Shown here: piece by piece, positions 52,562 to 62,851 of the stretch
Layout of the letters: each line of letters opens with the position of its first letter
Position numbering within the stretch: the stretch's first letter is position 1
NCBI GenBank assembly: GCA_041390865.1
Contig: JAWKPC010000001.1
Span: 434,001-498,000 of the forward strand
Source of the DNA: JAUIIK01 sp041390865
GTDB lineage: Bacteria > Chloroflexota > Chloroflexia > Thermomicrobiales > CFX8
DNA: 64,000 bases
Direction of reading: 5' to 3'
Notes under the pieces: model-generated
Database searches by the model: none
What the model was told of the DNA's origin: nothing
The model's input: the letters and a program-made list of their open reading frames with translations, nothing else
Translations under genes and position numbers: made by a program

Positions 52562-53104
52562 TCAGACTGCCTCGTCCGCATGGATCAACGCGTCCAGAAG
52601 TCTGTCTCCTGTCGGCGGAGATTCCTCGTGGCGCATGACCAGTTCCAGGCAACGCCGGGAAACGCCAGTAGACCGGAGTTCCGCGGCGCCGATCCGGGCA
52701 TGGTACTCGGCGAGGTAGAGGCCCTCGAAGAACCGCAGCTTCCGCTTGGCAACGTTCCGCCAGAGATTCGGAACCCAGCGCCTGCCGAGGACCCTTGCCG
52801 TGCGATCCCAGAGCCGGACCTGGTGGACGCCGTTGGACTTCCCAACGTCATGTAGCAGCGCTGCCCGCAAGAGGTCCGGATCGTCGAGCCCGCGCGCTAC
52901 CAGGAAGTCGTGAACCCGCAGGAGGTGTGCCCGGTCGAACGCCGATAGCCGGGCGACGAGCTGCCACTGCTGTTCGTTTGCAAGGAGTGTCTGGATGCGG
53001 CGATCGATGTCGTCCGAATGACGGTGGGTCAGTGTCTGAAAGAACTGCTCGATACGAGCAGCCGGACCGCTCGATCGCGTTTGCATGCGGCGGGTCAGCG
53101 ACAT
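52562..53104 (-). CDS. HD-domain phosphohydrolase-like protein
   Basis: A 180-residue HD-superfamily protein. His65, then the signature His85-Asp86 in LLHDVGK, and later AEYHARIGA, match metal-dependent phosphohydrolases (HD/HDIG). No nucleotidyltransferase or sensor domain is fused. ATG overlaps the upstream M50 stop (TGATG) and its stop is 2 bases before scpA's ATG, so it is in the M50-HD-scpA-scpB operon. Substrate unknown. Confidence 0.83.
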   Translation of the reverse strand: MSLTRRMQTRSSGPAARIEQFFQTLTHRHSDDIDRRIQTLLANEQQWQLVARLSAFDRAHLLRVHDFLVARGLDDPDLLRAALLHDVGKSNGVHQVRLWDRTARVLGRRWVPNLWRNVAKRKLRFFEGLYLAEYHARIGAAELRSTGVSRRCLELVMRHEESPPTGDRLLDALIHADEAV

Positions 53105-53814
53105 CAGACCCGGTATCCGGTGAGATCGGTCGCACCGACGATGACTGTCCAGAACAGATCGAGGACGGGACGGTACATGTCGAACAGGAGGCTGCCGCCG
53201 GTGAAGCCGCCGAGGAGAATGATCACGAGCAGGATTCCGAAACCATACTGGTCAAGCCGGGCGAGCGGCTGGAACCAGAAGTCCGGGAGGATTCCGGCCA
53301 GGATCTTCGATCCATCGAGCGGCGGGATCGGCACCATGTTGAATGCGGCGAGCAGCAGATTCAAGAAGATGATCTGGCTGGCGAGCAGTCCGGCAAAACC
53401 GGTGAGCTCGACGCCGGTGAGACGTAGCGGCAGGATCATGACTGCGGCGAGGACGAGATTCGAGGCTGGCCCCGCCAGGGCGGTCAAACCGTAGCCGAGC
53501 TTGCCATAGCGCAGCCGGTTGGGGTTGATCGGGACGGGCTTGCCCCAGGCAATGAAGCCGATGCCAAGCGCGAGCAGAATCATGAAGATGAAGCCGAGCG
53601 GGTCGAAGTGGGCGGCTGGATTCAGCGTGATCCGGCCGAGCGATGCTGCCGTCGTATCTCCGAGCTGAAAGGCGCTCCAGGCATGCATGAATTCATGAAT
53701 CGTGATCGCCAGGACGAATGCGATGACTGTTGCCGCGAAGAATTCTGGGCTGAAGTCGAAAGCACGATCACCAAACACGGCTCGCCTCACACTGACTGGT
53801 CGATAGGCCGGCAT
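53104..53814 (-). CDS. Site-2-protease-like M50 membrane metalloprotease
   Basis: About 236 residues, with a short N-terminus then some five hydrophobic segments. HEFMH (about residues 40-44) and the third ligand motif PIPPLDGSKIL fit the M50 rhomboid-like/YwhC subgroup. No CBS or PDZ domain is seen. The ATG at 53814 is chosen; the frame extends further up, including a Cys-rich piece that is probably not translated. First gene of an operon leading into scpA-scpB. A neighbour-based role in chromosome or membrane regulation is only speculation. Confidence 0.82.
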   Translation of the reverse strand: MPAYRPVSVRRAVFGDRAFDFSPEFFAATVIAFVLAITIHEFMHAWSAFQLGDTTAASLGRITLNPAAHFDPLGFIFMILLALGIGFIAWGKPVPINPNRLRYGKLGYGLTALAGPASNLVLAAVMILPLRLTGVELTGFAGLLASQIIFLNLLLAAFNMVPIPPLDGSKILAGILPDFWFQPLARLDQYGFGILLVIILLGGFTGGSLLFDMYRPVLDLFWTVIVGATDLTGYRV

Positions 53815-53847
53815 CCGGCCATCACTGAGTAAACACAACAAAACGCA

Positions 53848-53877
53848 CAAGTGCCACGGCTCAAGCCGTGGCACTTG
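53848..53877 (-). terminator. Strong terminator after the opp ATPase genes
   Basis: A perfect 14-base stem (CAAGTGCCACGGCT and AGCCGTGGCACTTG) with a two-base spacer. On the minus strand it is followed by a T-rich stretch (TGCGTTTTGTTGTGTTT). It separates oppF from the M50 gene. Confidence 0.85.
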
Positions 53878-53908
53878 TTTCGATGCTGGATTGAATCAGC
53901 AGTTCGGG

Positions 53909-55008
53909 CTATGCGCTCTCGGTTGTAGCCGCCGGCGCTGCCGCCAGCAGTTCCTGCTCGGTCGCTGCGGCGGTGAAGTCCGCGTCGCCTTCAGGCGTGC
54001 AGCCCGGGTAGAGATGACAGGCAACGTAGTGCCCTTCACCCTGGTCGACGAACTGCGGCTCCAGCTGGCTACAGACGTCCATGACGTACGGGCAGCGAGT
54101 GTGGAAGACACAGCCGGTCGGAGGGTTGATCGGGCTAGGCACGTCACCGGTAAGAATGATGCGCTCACGACGCTTCTCAATTACCGGATCGGGAATCGGC
54201 ACGGCGGAGAGCAATGCCTTCGTGTACGGGTGAAGCGGATCGTCGTACAACGCATCCCGGTCGGCGAGTTCCATGAACTTGCCGAGGTACATCACGATGA
54301 TGCGATCGGAGATGTGCCGGACGACCGAGAGGTCGTGGGCGATGAAGAGATAGGTCAGATCAAACTCATTCTGGAGGTCTTCCATCAAGTTGATGATCTG
54401 CGCCTGAATCGACACGTCGAGTGCCGACACCGGCTCGTCCGCGACGATAAATTCCGGATTGGCCGCAAGGGCGCGCGCAACGCCGATGCGTTGCCGCTGG
54501 CCGCCGGAGAATTCGTGCGGATAGCGGTTTGCAAAGTAGGGATTCAGACCGACCGTCTCGAGGAGTTCCTGAACGCGCTCGTTGCGCTCGCTCTTCGGGA
54601 CGAGATCGTGAATCTGCATCGGCTCACTGATGATCGATCCGACGGTCATACGCGGGTTGAGTGATGCGTACGGATCCTGGAAGATCATCTGGAGATAGCG
54701 GCGCATGCGCCGCATCTGACCGCCATCGAGCGTCGTCAGGTCGGTGCCCTTGTAGACGACATGGCCGTCAGTGGGCTCGTAGAGCTGGAGCAATGCCCGG
54801 CCGGTTGTGCTCTTGCCACAGCCTGACTCGCCGACAAGTCCCAGCGTTTCGCCTTTGTAGACCTCGAAGGAAACGCCGTCGACCGCCTTCACCGCCCCGA
54901 CCTGACGCTGGAAAATGATTCCCTGGGTCAGAGGGAAGTGCATCGTCAGGTTGTCGACGTTGAGAAGGACGTCGTTGGTGGCGTGTCCGTTGCCGTTGGT
55001 TTGTACGC

Positions 55009-55012
<4 letters not shown>
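53909..55012 (-). CDS. oppF: Oligopeptide/dipeptide ABC transporter ATP-binding protein (OppF/DppF)
   Basis: A 367-residue ABC ATPase of the peptide/nickel uptake family. Walker A GESGCGKST, Q-loop MIFQDPYASLNPRM, signature FSGGQRQRIGVARAL and Walker B EFIVADEPVSALD. The C-terminal oligopeptide extension has the CVFHTRCPYVMDVC Cys cluster. The start at 55012 overlaps the oppD stop by four bases. Upstream extension is rejected. The final about 35 residues are Ala/Thr-rich. Confidence 0.94.
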
Positions 55013-56016
<1,004 letters not shown>

Positions 56017-56299
56017 AGCTGCTCCTTCTCCGCCTCCCGAAGATTTATCTCCCATACCCCAAGAATCCGCAGCAATACACCGTTCCGGCGGTATGGCCTT
56101 TCTCGGTTTCTCAAGCGGCTCCGCACACCCCCGGTGGGCTTCGTCGCTTAAGAGTTTGCATAACGCGGATCATCCCGCCCGCAGTATAGCACGGTGCTCA
56201 CTCGCGGCTGGTAAGTCCCAGCACATATTAACACCCACCGCAGCGCGTTCCGCGCAGGCTAGCACGTTGCTCGTTCCGGCACAACGCCGGAGACATCGG

Positions 56300-57232
56300 C
56301 TACCCGTGTACGGGCACTCTGGTGAGGAAGTGCTCGTAGTCCTTGTTCTTGCCGCGCACGATGTCGAAAAACGCTTCCTGCAGCTGCCTGGTGATCGGTC
56401 CCTGGGTTCCGTCACCAATCTGGCGGCCGTCGATCTGGCCGACGACGGCGACCTGGGCGCCAGTGCCGCAAACGAAGGCTTCTTCCGCCAGGTAGAGCTC
56501 GGAGCGGTCGATCGCTCGCTCGTCGATCGGGATGTCCAGCGCATCGGCGAGCAGGAAAATCGTCCGGCGGGTGATGCCTTCGAGGATGTCGCCGGTGATC
56601 GGCGAGGTTGCGAGTCTGCCGTTACGAACGATGAAGAAGTTCGCGCCGCTGGCTTCCGAGATCTTGCCGCTCGAGTTCAGCATCAGCGCGTCGTCGCAGC
56701 CGGCTTCCTCGGCCTGGTCCTTGGCAAACGCGGAATTGATGTAGGCGCCGGTGATCTTGCCGCGGCTCGGGATGTTGTTGTCCGAACTGCGGACCCAGGA
56801 CGAGACGAAGAACTTGAGCGGGCGGTCCATCGCGAAGTAGTCGCCGAATGGAATCTGATAGATCGCCAGGTCGGACTCGACGTCCTTCAAGCGCGGACTC
56901 AGCTCGATTGCCGACTTGTAGACGAAGGGGCGAATGTAGATATCGGATTGCGGGTTGTTCTTGAGCGTGAGCTCCTGGATCACCTCGGCGGCTCCGGCGG
57001 CATCGACATTCAACTCGGCCCGCAAGAGTTTGGCGCTATCCATGAGGCGCTTCGTGTGGTCGGCGAGCCGGAAGATGTTGATCGACTCTCCGGTGACGTC
57101 CATGTAGCCGCGGATGCCGGCGAAGGCGCCGGTGCCGTACTGGAGGGCGTGCGTCGCGATGCTTACCGTCGCCTGCTCGATCGGAACGATTTCGCCTCGA
57201 AAGTATGCGTGTGGCAGGAGATCTATCTTCAC
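56300..57232 (-). CDS. ilvE: Branched-chain amino acid aminotransferase
   Basis: A 310-residue class IV PLP aminotransferase. The YGTGAFAGIRGY and IRPFVYKS regions, the SRGKITGAYINSAFAKDQA with the PLP Lys in the usual place, and the LMLNSSGKISEASGANFF signature fit IlvE. The start is GTG at 57232 with AGGGAGG upstream (a longer frame exists, but this gives normal length). Interconverts branched-chain amino acids with their keto acids. A terminator is not obvious downstream. Confidence 0.92.
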   Translation of the reverse strand: MKIDLLPHAYFRGEIVPIEQATVSIATHALQYGTGAFAGIRGYMDVTGESINIFRLADHTKRLMDSAKLLRAELNVDAAGAAEVIQELTLKNNPQSDIYIRPFVYKSAIELSPRLKDVESDLAIYQIPFGDYFAMDRPLKFFVSSWVRSSDNNIPSRGKITGAYINSAFAKDQAEEAGCDDALMLNSSGKISEASGANFFIVRNGRLATSPITGDILEGITRRTIFLLADALDIPIDERAIDRSELYLAEEAFVCGTGAQVAVVGQIDGRQIGDGTQGPITRQLQEAFFDIVRGKNKDYEHFLTRVPVHG

Positions 57233-57390
57233 CCGTGCCCATCCTCCCTCTACGTGCGTGACAATCCCGGAGTTTCCTGGATTCGAACTCGACCGGCATT
57301 GTACCGTGAGATCCGGCACAGTCGGACGCATTTGACTCCATGTCCAGTGCTGCATAGACTCCGAACCCGAAAGACACGGAGGCGGCGGGC

Positions 57391-58479
57391 ATGGATTTCG
57401 ACACGGATCTTCAATACTGGGTTGGTTTCCACCGCATTTCCGGCGTCGGTTCGGCGACGCTGCTGGCCCTCAAGGAGTCATTCGGATCGTTGCAGGTCGC
57501 CTGGGAAGCCAGCGCCGCCGATCTGCGCGCTGTTGGACTCAATCAGAACGCCGCGTCGGCAATCGCGCAATCGCGCCGCGAAATCGACCTCGAGCGGGAG
57601 ATGGAGCGCATCCGGCAGGCCGGGGTGAGGATATTGACGATCGACGACCCGGACTATCCCCGTCTGCTCCGCGAAATACCGCATGCACCGGCTGTCCTTT
57701 ATATACGCGGCGAGCTGCAGCCGGAAGACGAGCTGGCGCTGGCAATGGTCGGGACGCGTAAGGCGACGGCCTATGGCGCCGACATGGCTCGCAGATTCGC
57801 CCACGATCTCGGGAGATCTGACGTCACCGTGGTGAGCGGGTTGGCGCTCGGAATCGACACCGTCGCTCACCATGCTGCGATCGACGCCGGCGGCAGGACG
57901 ATCGCCGTTCTCGGCTCTGGAGTCGATGTCGTCTATCCGTCGCGGAATCGAAAGCTGGCCGAAAGCGTTGTTAACCATGGAGCGCTCGTCAGCGAGTATC
58001 CACTTGGCACTCGACCGGATGCCCGTAACTTCCCCGCCCGTAACCGGATTATCAGCGGACTGTCACGAGGTGTCCTGGTGGTTGAAGCGCCGGCGAAGAG
58101 TGGGGCGCTCATTACCGCGTCATTTGCCGCCGACCAGGGGCGAGATGTCTATGCAATCCCGGGATCGGCCCGGTCGCCCGCGAGCTCGGGATGCCACAAT
58201 CTGATTCGGGACGGCGCCACGCTGGTCACGAGCGCTCGCCAGATTCTCGAGGAACTGCTCGTCGAGGTCAGCCGGGCCGCGGTGCAGACACGACTCGAGC
58301 TGCCGGAAGCTCCGGATGAGCGGGCGCTCTACAACCTGATTGGCGCGGAGCCGCGACATATTGACGAGCTTTGCCACGCAAGCGGGCTGCCGATTCAGGA
58401 GACGAGCGGAGCGCTCGTCGCGCTTGAACTGAAGGGCCTTGTTCGGCAACAGGGATCTGGATATTACGTTCGGATCTGA
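57391..58479 (+). CDS. dprA: DNA-processing protein DprA (Smf)
   Basis: A 362-residue DprA, which protects incoming single-stranded DNA and loads RecA in natural transformation. N-terminal helix-hairpin-helix (about 5-60). The Rossmann core reads MVGTRKATAYG, VVSGLALGIDTVAHHAAI, VLGSGVDVVYPSRN and SGALITASFA. A C-terminal winged-helix (about 305-362) follows. ATG at 57391 after GGAGGCGGGC. Tends to sit next to topA, as here (146 bases apart). Confidence 0.93.
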   Translation: MDFDTDLQYWVGFHRISGVGSATLLALKESFGSLQVAWEASAADLRAVGLNQNAASAIAQSRREIDLEREMERIRQAGVRILTIDDPDYPRLLREIPHAPAVLYIRGELQPEDELALAMVGTRKATAYGADMARRFAHDLGRSDVTVVSGLALGIDTVAHHAAIDAGGRTIAVLGSGVDVVYPSRNRKLAESVVNHGALVSEYPLGTRPDARNFPARNRIISGLSRGVLVVEAPAKSGALITASFAADQGRDVYAIPGSARSPASSGCHNLIRDGATLVTSARQILEELLVEVSRAAVQTRLELPEAPDERALYNLIGAEPRHIDELCHASGLPIQETSGALVALELKGLVRQQGSGYYVRI

Positions 58480-58624
58480 CCCCAACGGGCTACTCGCAGA
58501 TGCTTGACGAATGTGGCATCATCCGGAATTCAAAGCGACCGACACAGAAGCTGTTAGAGTTGAGACGCGGTTCAACGCTGCGTACGTACGATGTAGTTCT
58601 ACTACTCACGATCAGTGGGAGCCT

Positions 58625-60823
58625 ATGGCAACCAAAACGAAGACAAAGAAGAAAACCACGAAGCGGGCTGCGCCCCGCAAGCGGCTGGTGATCGTTGAAT
58701 CACCGGCCAAGGCAAGGACGCTCGGACGTTATCTCGGCCGTGCCTACGACGTGCAAGCGTCGATGGGCCACGTCCGCGATCTGCCGAAGAGCACGATGGG
58801 CGTCGACACCGAGCACGAGTTCACTCCGAAGTATCTGATCCCGCGCGACAAGTCGGCGCGGGTGAAGGAACTGCGGAAGCTCGTCAAGAACGCGCGGGAA
58901 CTCATCCTGGCGACTGACCCTGACCGCGAGGGCGAGGCGATAGCCTGGCATCTGGTCGAGGCGATGAAGCCGGGCGAGGACGTTCCCCTCAAGCGAGTCG
59001 TCTTCCATGAGGTCACGCCGGATGCCGTCCGCGAAGCGATGGACAACCCGCGAGACATAGACGACCGGCTTGTCGATGCCCAGCAGACGCGGCGAATCCT
59101 CGATCGTCTCGTCGGATACTCGATCTCTCCGTTGCTCTGGAAGAAGGTCAAGAGCGGGCTTTCGGCTGGACGCGTCCAGTCCGCCGCACTGCGGATCGTC
59201 GTTCAGCGAGAACGCGAGATCCAGGACTTCGATCCGACGGAATACTGGACGATCGATGCCGACCTCGCCAAGCAGTCAGGCAACGGGCGAACTCCGCCAT
59301 CGTTCAAGGCACGGCTCAACCGGATCGACGACGCCAAGGCCGAAATGCCGAATGGCGAAGTCGTTGACCAGATCATGTCCAAACTCGATGGAGCCGGCTG
59401 GGAGGTCGCCAGCGTCCAGACGCGCGAATCGAAGCGGCGTCCGGCTGCCCCGTTCACGACGAGCACGCTCCAGCAGGAAGCGTCGCGGAAGCTGCGCTTC
59501 AACGTCCGGCGGACGATGCAGATCGCCCAGGAACTGTACGAGGGTGTCGATGTCGGTTCCGAAGGCACGACCGGCCTGATCACCTATATGCGTACCGACT
59601 CGACCAATGTCGCGGCAGTCGCCCAGGAACGGGCCCGCGAGGCGATCAAGGAGCATTTCAGCGCCGAACTGCTGCCGGATAAGGCTCCGAGCTACACGCG
59701 CCGGTCGAAGGGCGCCCAGGAAGCTCACGAAGCGATCCGCCCGACCGACCCGATGCGGCATCCCGACCGGATCAAATCCAACCTGAGCAGCGCCCAGTAC
59801 CGACTGTACCGGCTGATCTGGCAGCGCTTCATGGCCAGCCAGATGCGCGAAGCGCTCTTCGATGCGACGCGGGTGGATATCGACGCGATCCTGCGCGACG
59901 GCACGCGCCCGTACCAGTTCCGGGCGACCGGCTCGGTGATCAAGTTCCAGGGATTCCTGGCCGTCTATCGCGAGGGCCGCGATGACGAAGAAGAAGACGA
60001 GATCGACCGCTCGGCTCTTCCGGAGCTGAACAAGGGCGAAGCGCTCGACCTGAACAAGCTCCTGCCGGAACAGCATTGGACCCAGCCGCCGCCACGCTTC
60101 TCGGAAGCGTCGCTGGTGAAAGCGCTTGAAGAGTACGGCATCGGACGGCCGAGCACGTATGCGCCGACGATCCAGAACATCGTTTCCCGGAACTACATCG
60201 CGCTTGAAGACCGACGGCTGGTGCCGACGGAGCTCGGCTTCGTCATCAACGACATCCTTGTCGAGCACTTCCCGTCGATCGTCGATCTCGAATTCACGTC
60301 GCGGCTCGAAGACGAGCTCGATGAGATCGCGTCCGGCGAGCGGCAGTGGGTGCCGATGCTGAGCGAATTCTGGAAGCCCTTCACCGACTCTCTCCAGGAA
60401 GCGGAGAAGACGATGGAGAAGGTCCAGATTCGGGATGAGCCGGTCGGAGAGGACTGCCCGGAATGCGGCAAGCCGCTCGTCTACAAGCTCGGCAAGTTCG
60501 GCAAGTTCATCGGTTGCAGCGGATTCCCGGAATGCCGGTTTACCCAGCCGTTTCTCGAGAAGATCGGAGTCGAATGTCCGGAATGCCATCAGGGCGAACT
60601 GGTCGAACGCCGCACGAAGCGCGGCCGCATCTTCTACGGTTGCGAGCGGTATCCCGACTGTGAGTTCGCCGCCTGGTCGAAACCGACAGGGGACACCTGT
60701 CCGGAGTGCGGCGGGGTGATGGTTGTCGCGAACCGTGCCGGGACGCTCCAGAAGTGTCAGGACTGCAATCACCGCGAGGCGATCAAGGAGTCCGAGCCCG
60801 AGGCGCAGGCTGTCGCAGACTAG
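58625..60823 (+). CDS. topA: DNA topoisomerase I
   Basis: A 732-residue type IA topoisomerase. The basic N-terminus (KTKTKKKTTKRAAPRKR) precedes the TOPRIM VIVESPAKARTLGRYLG and the acidic ATDPDREGEAI. Catalytic Tyr321 is in LITYMRTDST. The C-terminus has three zinc-ribbon repeats: CPECGKPL with later CSGFPEC, CPECHQGEL with CERYPDC, and CPECGGVM with CQDC. ATG at 58625. An upstream frame start is ignored. It is followed by a terminator hairpin. Confidence 0.97.
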   Translation: MATKTKTKKKTTKRAAPRKRLVIVESPAKARTLGRYLGRAYDVQASMGHVRDLPKSTMGVDTEHEFTPKYLIPRDKSARVKELRKLVKNARELILATDPDREGEAIAWHLVEAMKPGEDVPLKRVVFHEVTPDAVREAMDNPRDIDDRLVDAQQTRRILDRLVGYSISPLLWKKVKSGLSAGRVQSAALRIVVQREREIQDFDPTEYWTIDADLAKQSGNGRTPPSFKARLNRIDDAKAEMPNGEVVDQIMSKLDGAGWEVASVQTRESKRRPAAPFTTSTLQQEASRKLRFNVRRTMQIAQELYEGVDVGSEGTTGLITYMRTDSTNVAAVAQERAREAIKEHFSAELLPDKAPSYTRRSKGAQEAHEAIRPTDPMRHPDRIKSNLSSAQYRLYRLIWQRFMASQMREALFDATRVDIDAILRDGTRPYQFRATGSVIKFQGFLAVYREGRDDEEEDEIDRSALPELNKGEALDLNKLLPEQHWTQPPPRFSEASLVKALEEYGIGRPSTYAPTIQNIVSRNYIALEDRRLVPTELGFVINDILVEHFPSIVDLEFTSRLEDELDEIASGERQWVPMLSEFWKPFTDSLQEAEKTMEKVQIRDEPVGEDCPECGKPLVYKLGKFGKFIGCSGFPECRFTQPFLEKIGVECPECHQGELVERRTKRGRIFYGCERYPDCEFAAWSKPTGDTCPECGGVMVVANRAGTLQKCQDCNHREAIKESEPEAQAVAD

Positions 60824-60844
60824 AAAATCACATTTGATAGACTG

Positions 60845-60876
60845 ACCGGCTGGTCCGCAGGGATCAGCCGGTTTCT
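60845..60876 (+). terminator. Terminator after topA
   Basis: ACCGGCTG (60845-60852) pairs with CAGCCGGT (60865-60872), followed by TTCT. It ends the dprA-topA unit. Confidence 0.65.
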
Positions 60877-60904
60877 GTATTGCAACTGAAAGAGCGGAGG
60901 GCTG

Positions 60905-61627
60905 GTGACAGGGCTTCACGATGCGAGATTCGACGTTCCGGACGATTTCCTGCTCTCGGTAATCATCCCGGTCTACAACGAACGCCAGACCGTCTCCGAG
61001 CTCCTCGAACGTGTCCGCGCCGTGGATATTCCTAAGGAGATCATCCTCGTCGACGACGACTCTGACGACGGCACCTGGGAGATCCTGACGGAAGAGGCGA
61101 AGCGTGACGGCACCCGGTTGTTCCGCCACAAGCAGAATCTCGGGAAGGGCGGCGCCGTTCGGACCGGACTCCAGCAAGTTCGCGGCGACATCGTGCTGAT
61201 TCAGGATGCGGATCTGGAGTATGACCCCAGAGACTATCCGACACTGCTCCGTCCGATCGTCGAGGGCCGGGCCCGTGCTGTCTACGGCTCCAGGTTCCTC
61301 GGCGAGCACAAGGCGATGCTGTTCTGGCACGCCGTGGGGAATAAGGCGCTAACGCTCGTCACCAACATGCTCTACGACTCGACGCTCACGGATATGGAAA
61401 CCTGCTACAAAGTCTTCACCCGCTCGATCGCCGACGGTTTGAATATCCAGCAACGCCGATGGGGGATCGACCCCGAGATCACGGCCAAGATTCTTCGCCA
61501 GGGCGTGAGGATCTACGAGGTGCCGATCGCGTACAACGGCCGTGAGATGTGGGAGGGCAAGAAGATCTCCTGGCGCGACGGATTCGTCGTGCTCTGGACG
61601 CTGCTGCGGTACCGCGTCGCCCGCTAA
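60905..61627 (+). CDS. Glycosyltransferase family 2 (polyprenyl-phosphate type)
   Basis: A 240-residue GT2 enzyme. SVIIPVYNERQTVSELL begins the GT-A fold, with the nucleotide-sugar Asp in LVDDDSDDGT and the metal motif DADLEY. KGGAVRTG, then YGSRFLGE, resemble polyprenyl-phosphate (dolichol-type) mannosyl/glucosyltransferases. No membrane helix is obvious at the C-terminus. GTG start after GGAGGGCT. Probably makes a lipid-linked sugar for the envelope; donor unknown. Next to a ROK kinase. Confidence 0.87.
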   Translation: MTGLHDARFDVPDDFLLSVIIPVYNERQTVSELLERVRAVDIPKEIILVDDDSDDGTWEILTEEAKRDGTRLFRHKQNLGKGGAVRTGLQQVRGDIVLIQDADLEYDPRDYPTLLRPIVEGRARAVYGSRFLGEHKAMLFWHAVGNKALTLVTNMLYDSTLTDMETCYKVFTRSIADGLNIQQRRWGIDPEITAKILRQGVRIYEVPIAYNGREMWEGKKISWRDGFVVLWTLLRYRVAR

Positions 61628-61687
61628 CCGGGTAGTCCGATCGGCCGTTCGCCCGGAAGATCCTCAAACCAGCTGAAAGGTCATTTC

Positions 61688-62644
61688 ATGCACGATCTCG
61701 CGCTCGCCGTCGATCTGGGCGGAACGAATCTCCGTTGCGGCATCATCGACAGTTCGGGAAATCTCATCGCCGAGTCCAGCCAGTCGTCCGGCAGCGACGA
61801 GGGGCCCGAGGCGGTCGTCCAGCGAATTGCCCGGCTTATCGACCTCGTCGCCACCGATCAGGGGATCGCCGATGATGTGCCGATCGGCCTCGTCGCGCCG
61901 GGGCCGCTCGATCTGCGTACCGGAACAGTGCGCTATGCGCCGAACCTCAAGGGTTGGAGCGACGTGCCGCTTCGGGCAATGCTGGAGGATCTGTCCGGTC
62001 GGGAGGTGATGCTCGGAAACGACGCGAACGCTCAGGCGCTCGGCGAGTTCTACTTCGGCGCCGCGAGCGGAGTTGACAACCTGATCTATGTGGCCCTCGG
62101 GACCGGCCTCGGCGGAGGGGTGATCGCCGAAGGGAAGCTGATCGACGGTATCGACGGCCTTGGCGGTGAGCTCGGTCACACGACGGTCAACATGGACGGT
62201 CCGCGCTGCACCTGCGGTTCACAGGGGTGCGTCGAGTCGTACTGTTCCGGCTGGGCGATCGCCCGTGACGGTCAGGCGCTGGTCAACTCCAACCGGAGCG
62301 CCGCCATAGCCCGGATCGCCGGCGATCATCCGGTCGAAGCACCGGCCGTGAGCGAAGCGGCGTCGGAAGGCGATCCGGAGGCGGGCAAGATCCTTCGTCA
62401 GGCGGGCCGGGCGTTAGGTGCAGGGCTGGCAAACTTCGTGAATATCTTCAATCCCGAGATGATCGTAATCGGCGGAGGCCTGGCCGATGTCGGATCGTTG
62501 CTGCTGGATCCTGCCCGGGACGCGATGCGGCAGTACGCGTTGCCGGATCTGGTAGGCACGCTCGAGTTCCGGAGGTCGGCTCTCGGCGGCAAGACTGGCA
62601 TCTTCGGAGCGGCCGCGCTCGTGTTCCATCAGGGCGAGAAGTAA
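61688..62644 (+). CDS. ROK-family sugar kinase (glucokinase-like)
   Basis: A 318-residue ROK-family protein. AVDLGGTNLRCG is the phosphate motif. The catalytic region GGELGHTTVN and the zinc motif CTCGSQGCVESY (four Cys within) define a glucokinase-type ROK enzyme. No helix-turn-helix is fused, so it is a kinase rather than a repressor. Likely phosphorylates glucose or a similar sugar. Adjacent to the GT2 gene by 60 bases. Confidence 0.9.
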   Translation: MHDLALAVDLGGTNLRCGIIDSSGNLIAESSQSSGSDEGPEAVVQRIARLIDLVATDQGIADDVPIGLVAPGPLDLRTGTVRYAPNLKGWSDVPLRAMLEDLSGREVMLGNDANAQALGEFYFGAASGVDNLIYVALGTGLGGGVIAEGKLIDGIDGLGGELGHTTVNMDGPRCTCGSQGCVESYCSGWAIARDGQALVNSNRSAAIARIAGDHPVEAPAVSEAASEGDPEAGKILRQAGRALGAGLANFVNIFNPEMIVIGGGLADVGSLLLDPARDAMRQYALPDLVGTLEFRRSALGGKTGIFGAAALVFHQGEK

Positions 62645-62851
62645 CCCTCCCAATACATCCAGAAATAGTTAAGCCGGCGTAAACTTGCTGGTAATCAGCA
62701 TAGGCTTGATGCGGGTCTGCGACGACGGTTTGACTGTTGCGTGTCCAATCCCTCGTATGCTACCCTGTGCCAACCCGAATTCATGTCCGTCCGGATGCCG
62801 ACATCGTGCCACAGGGGGTAGTAGTGGCATTGTCGGGAGGGAGAATGTCTA

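Noticed and set aside
59276..61330. 684-codon minus-strand frame opposite topA and the GT2 gene
   Set aside because: Antisense of two well-supported genes; it has no family motif and is a shadow of high-GC codon bias.
62748..62770. TTGACT...TATGCT as promoter for the oppB-type gene
   Set aside because: The spacing is 20 bases, too long for a confident sigma-70 promoter.
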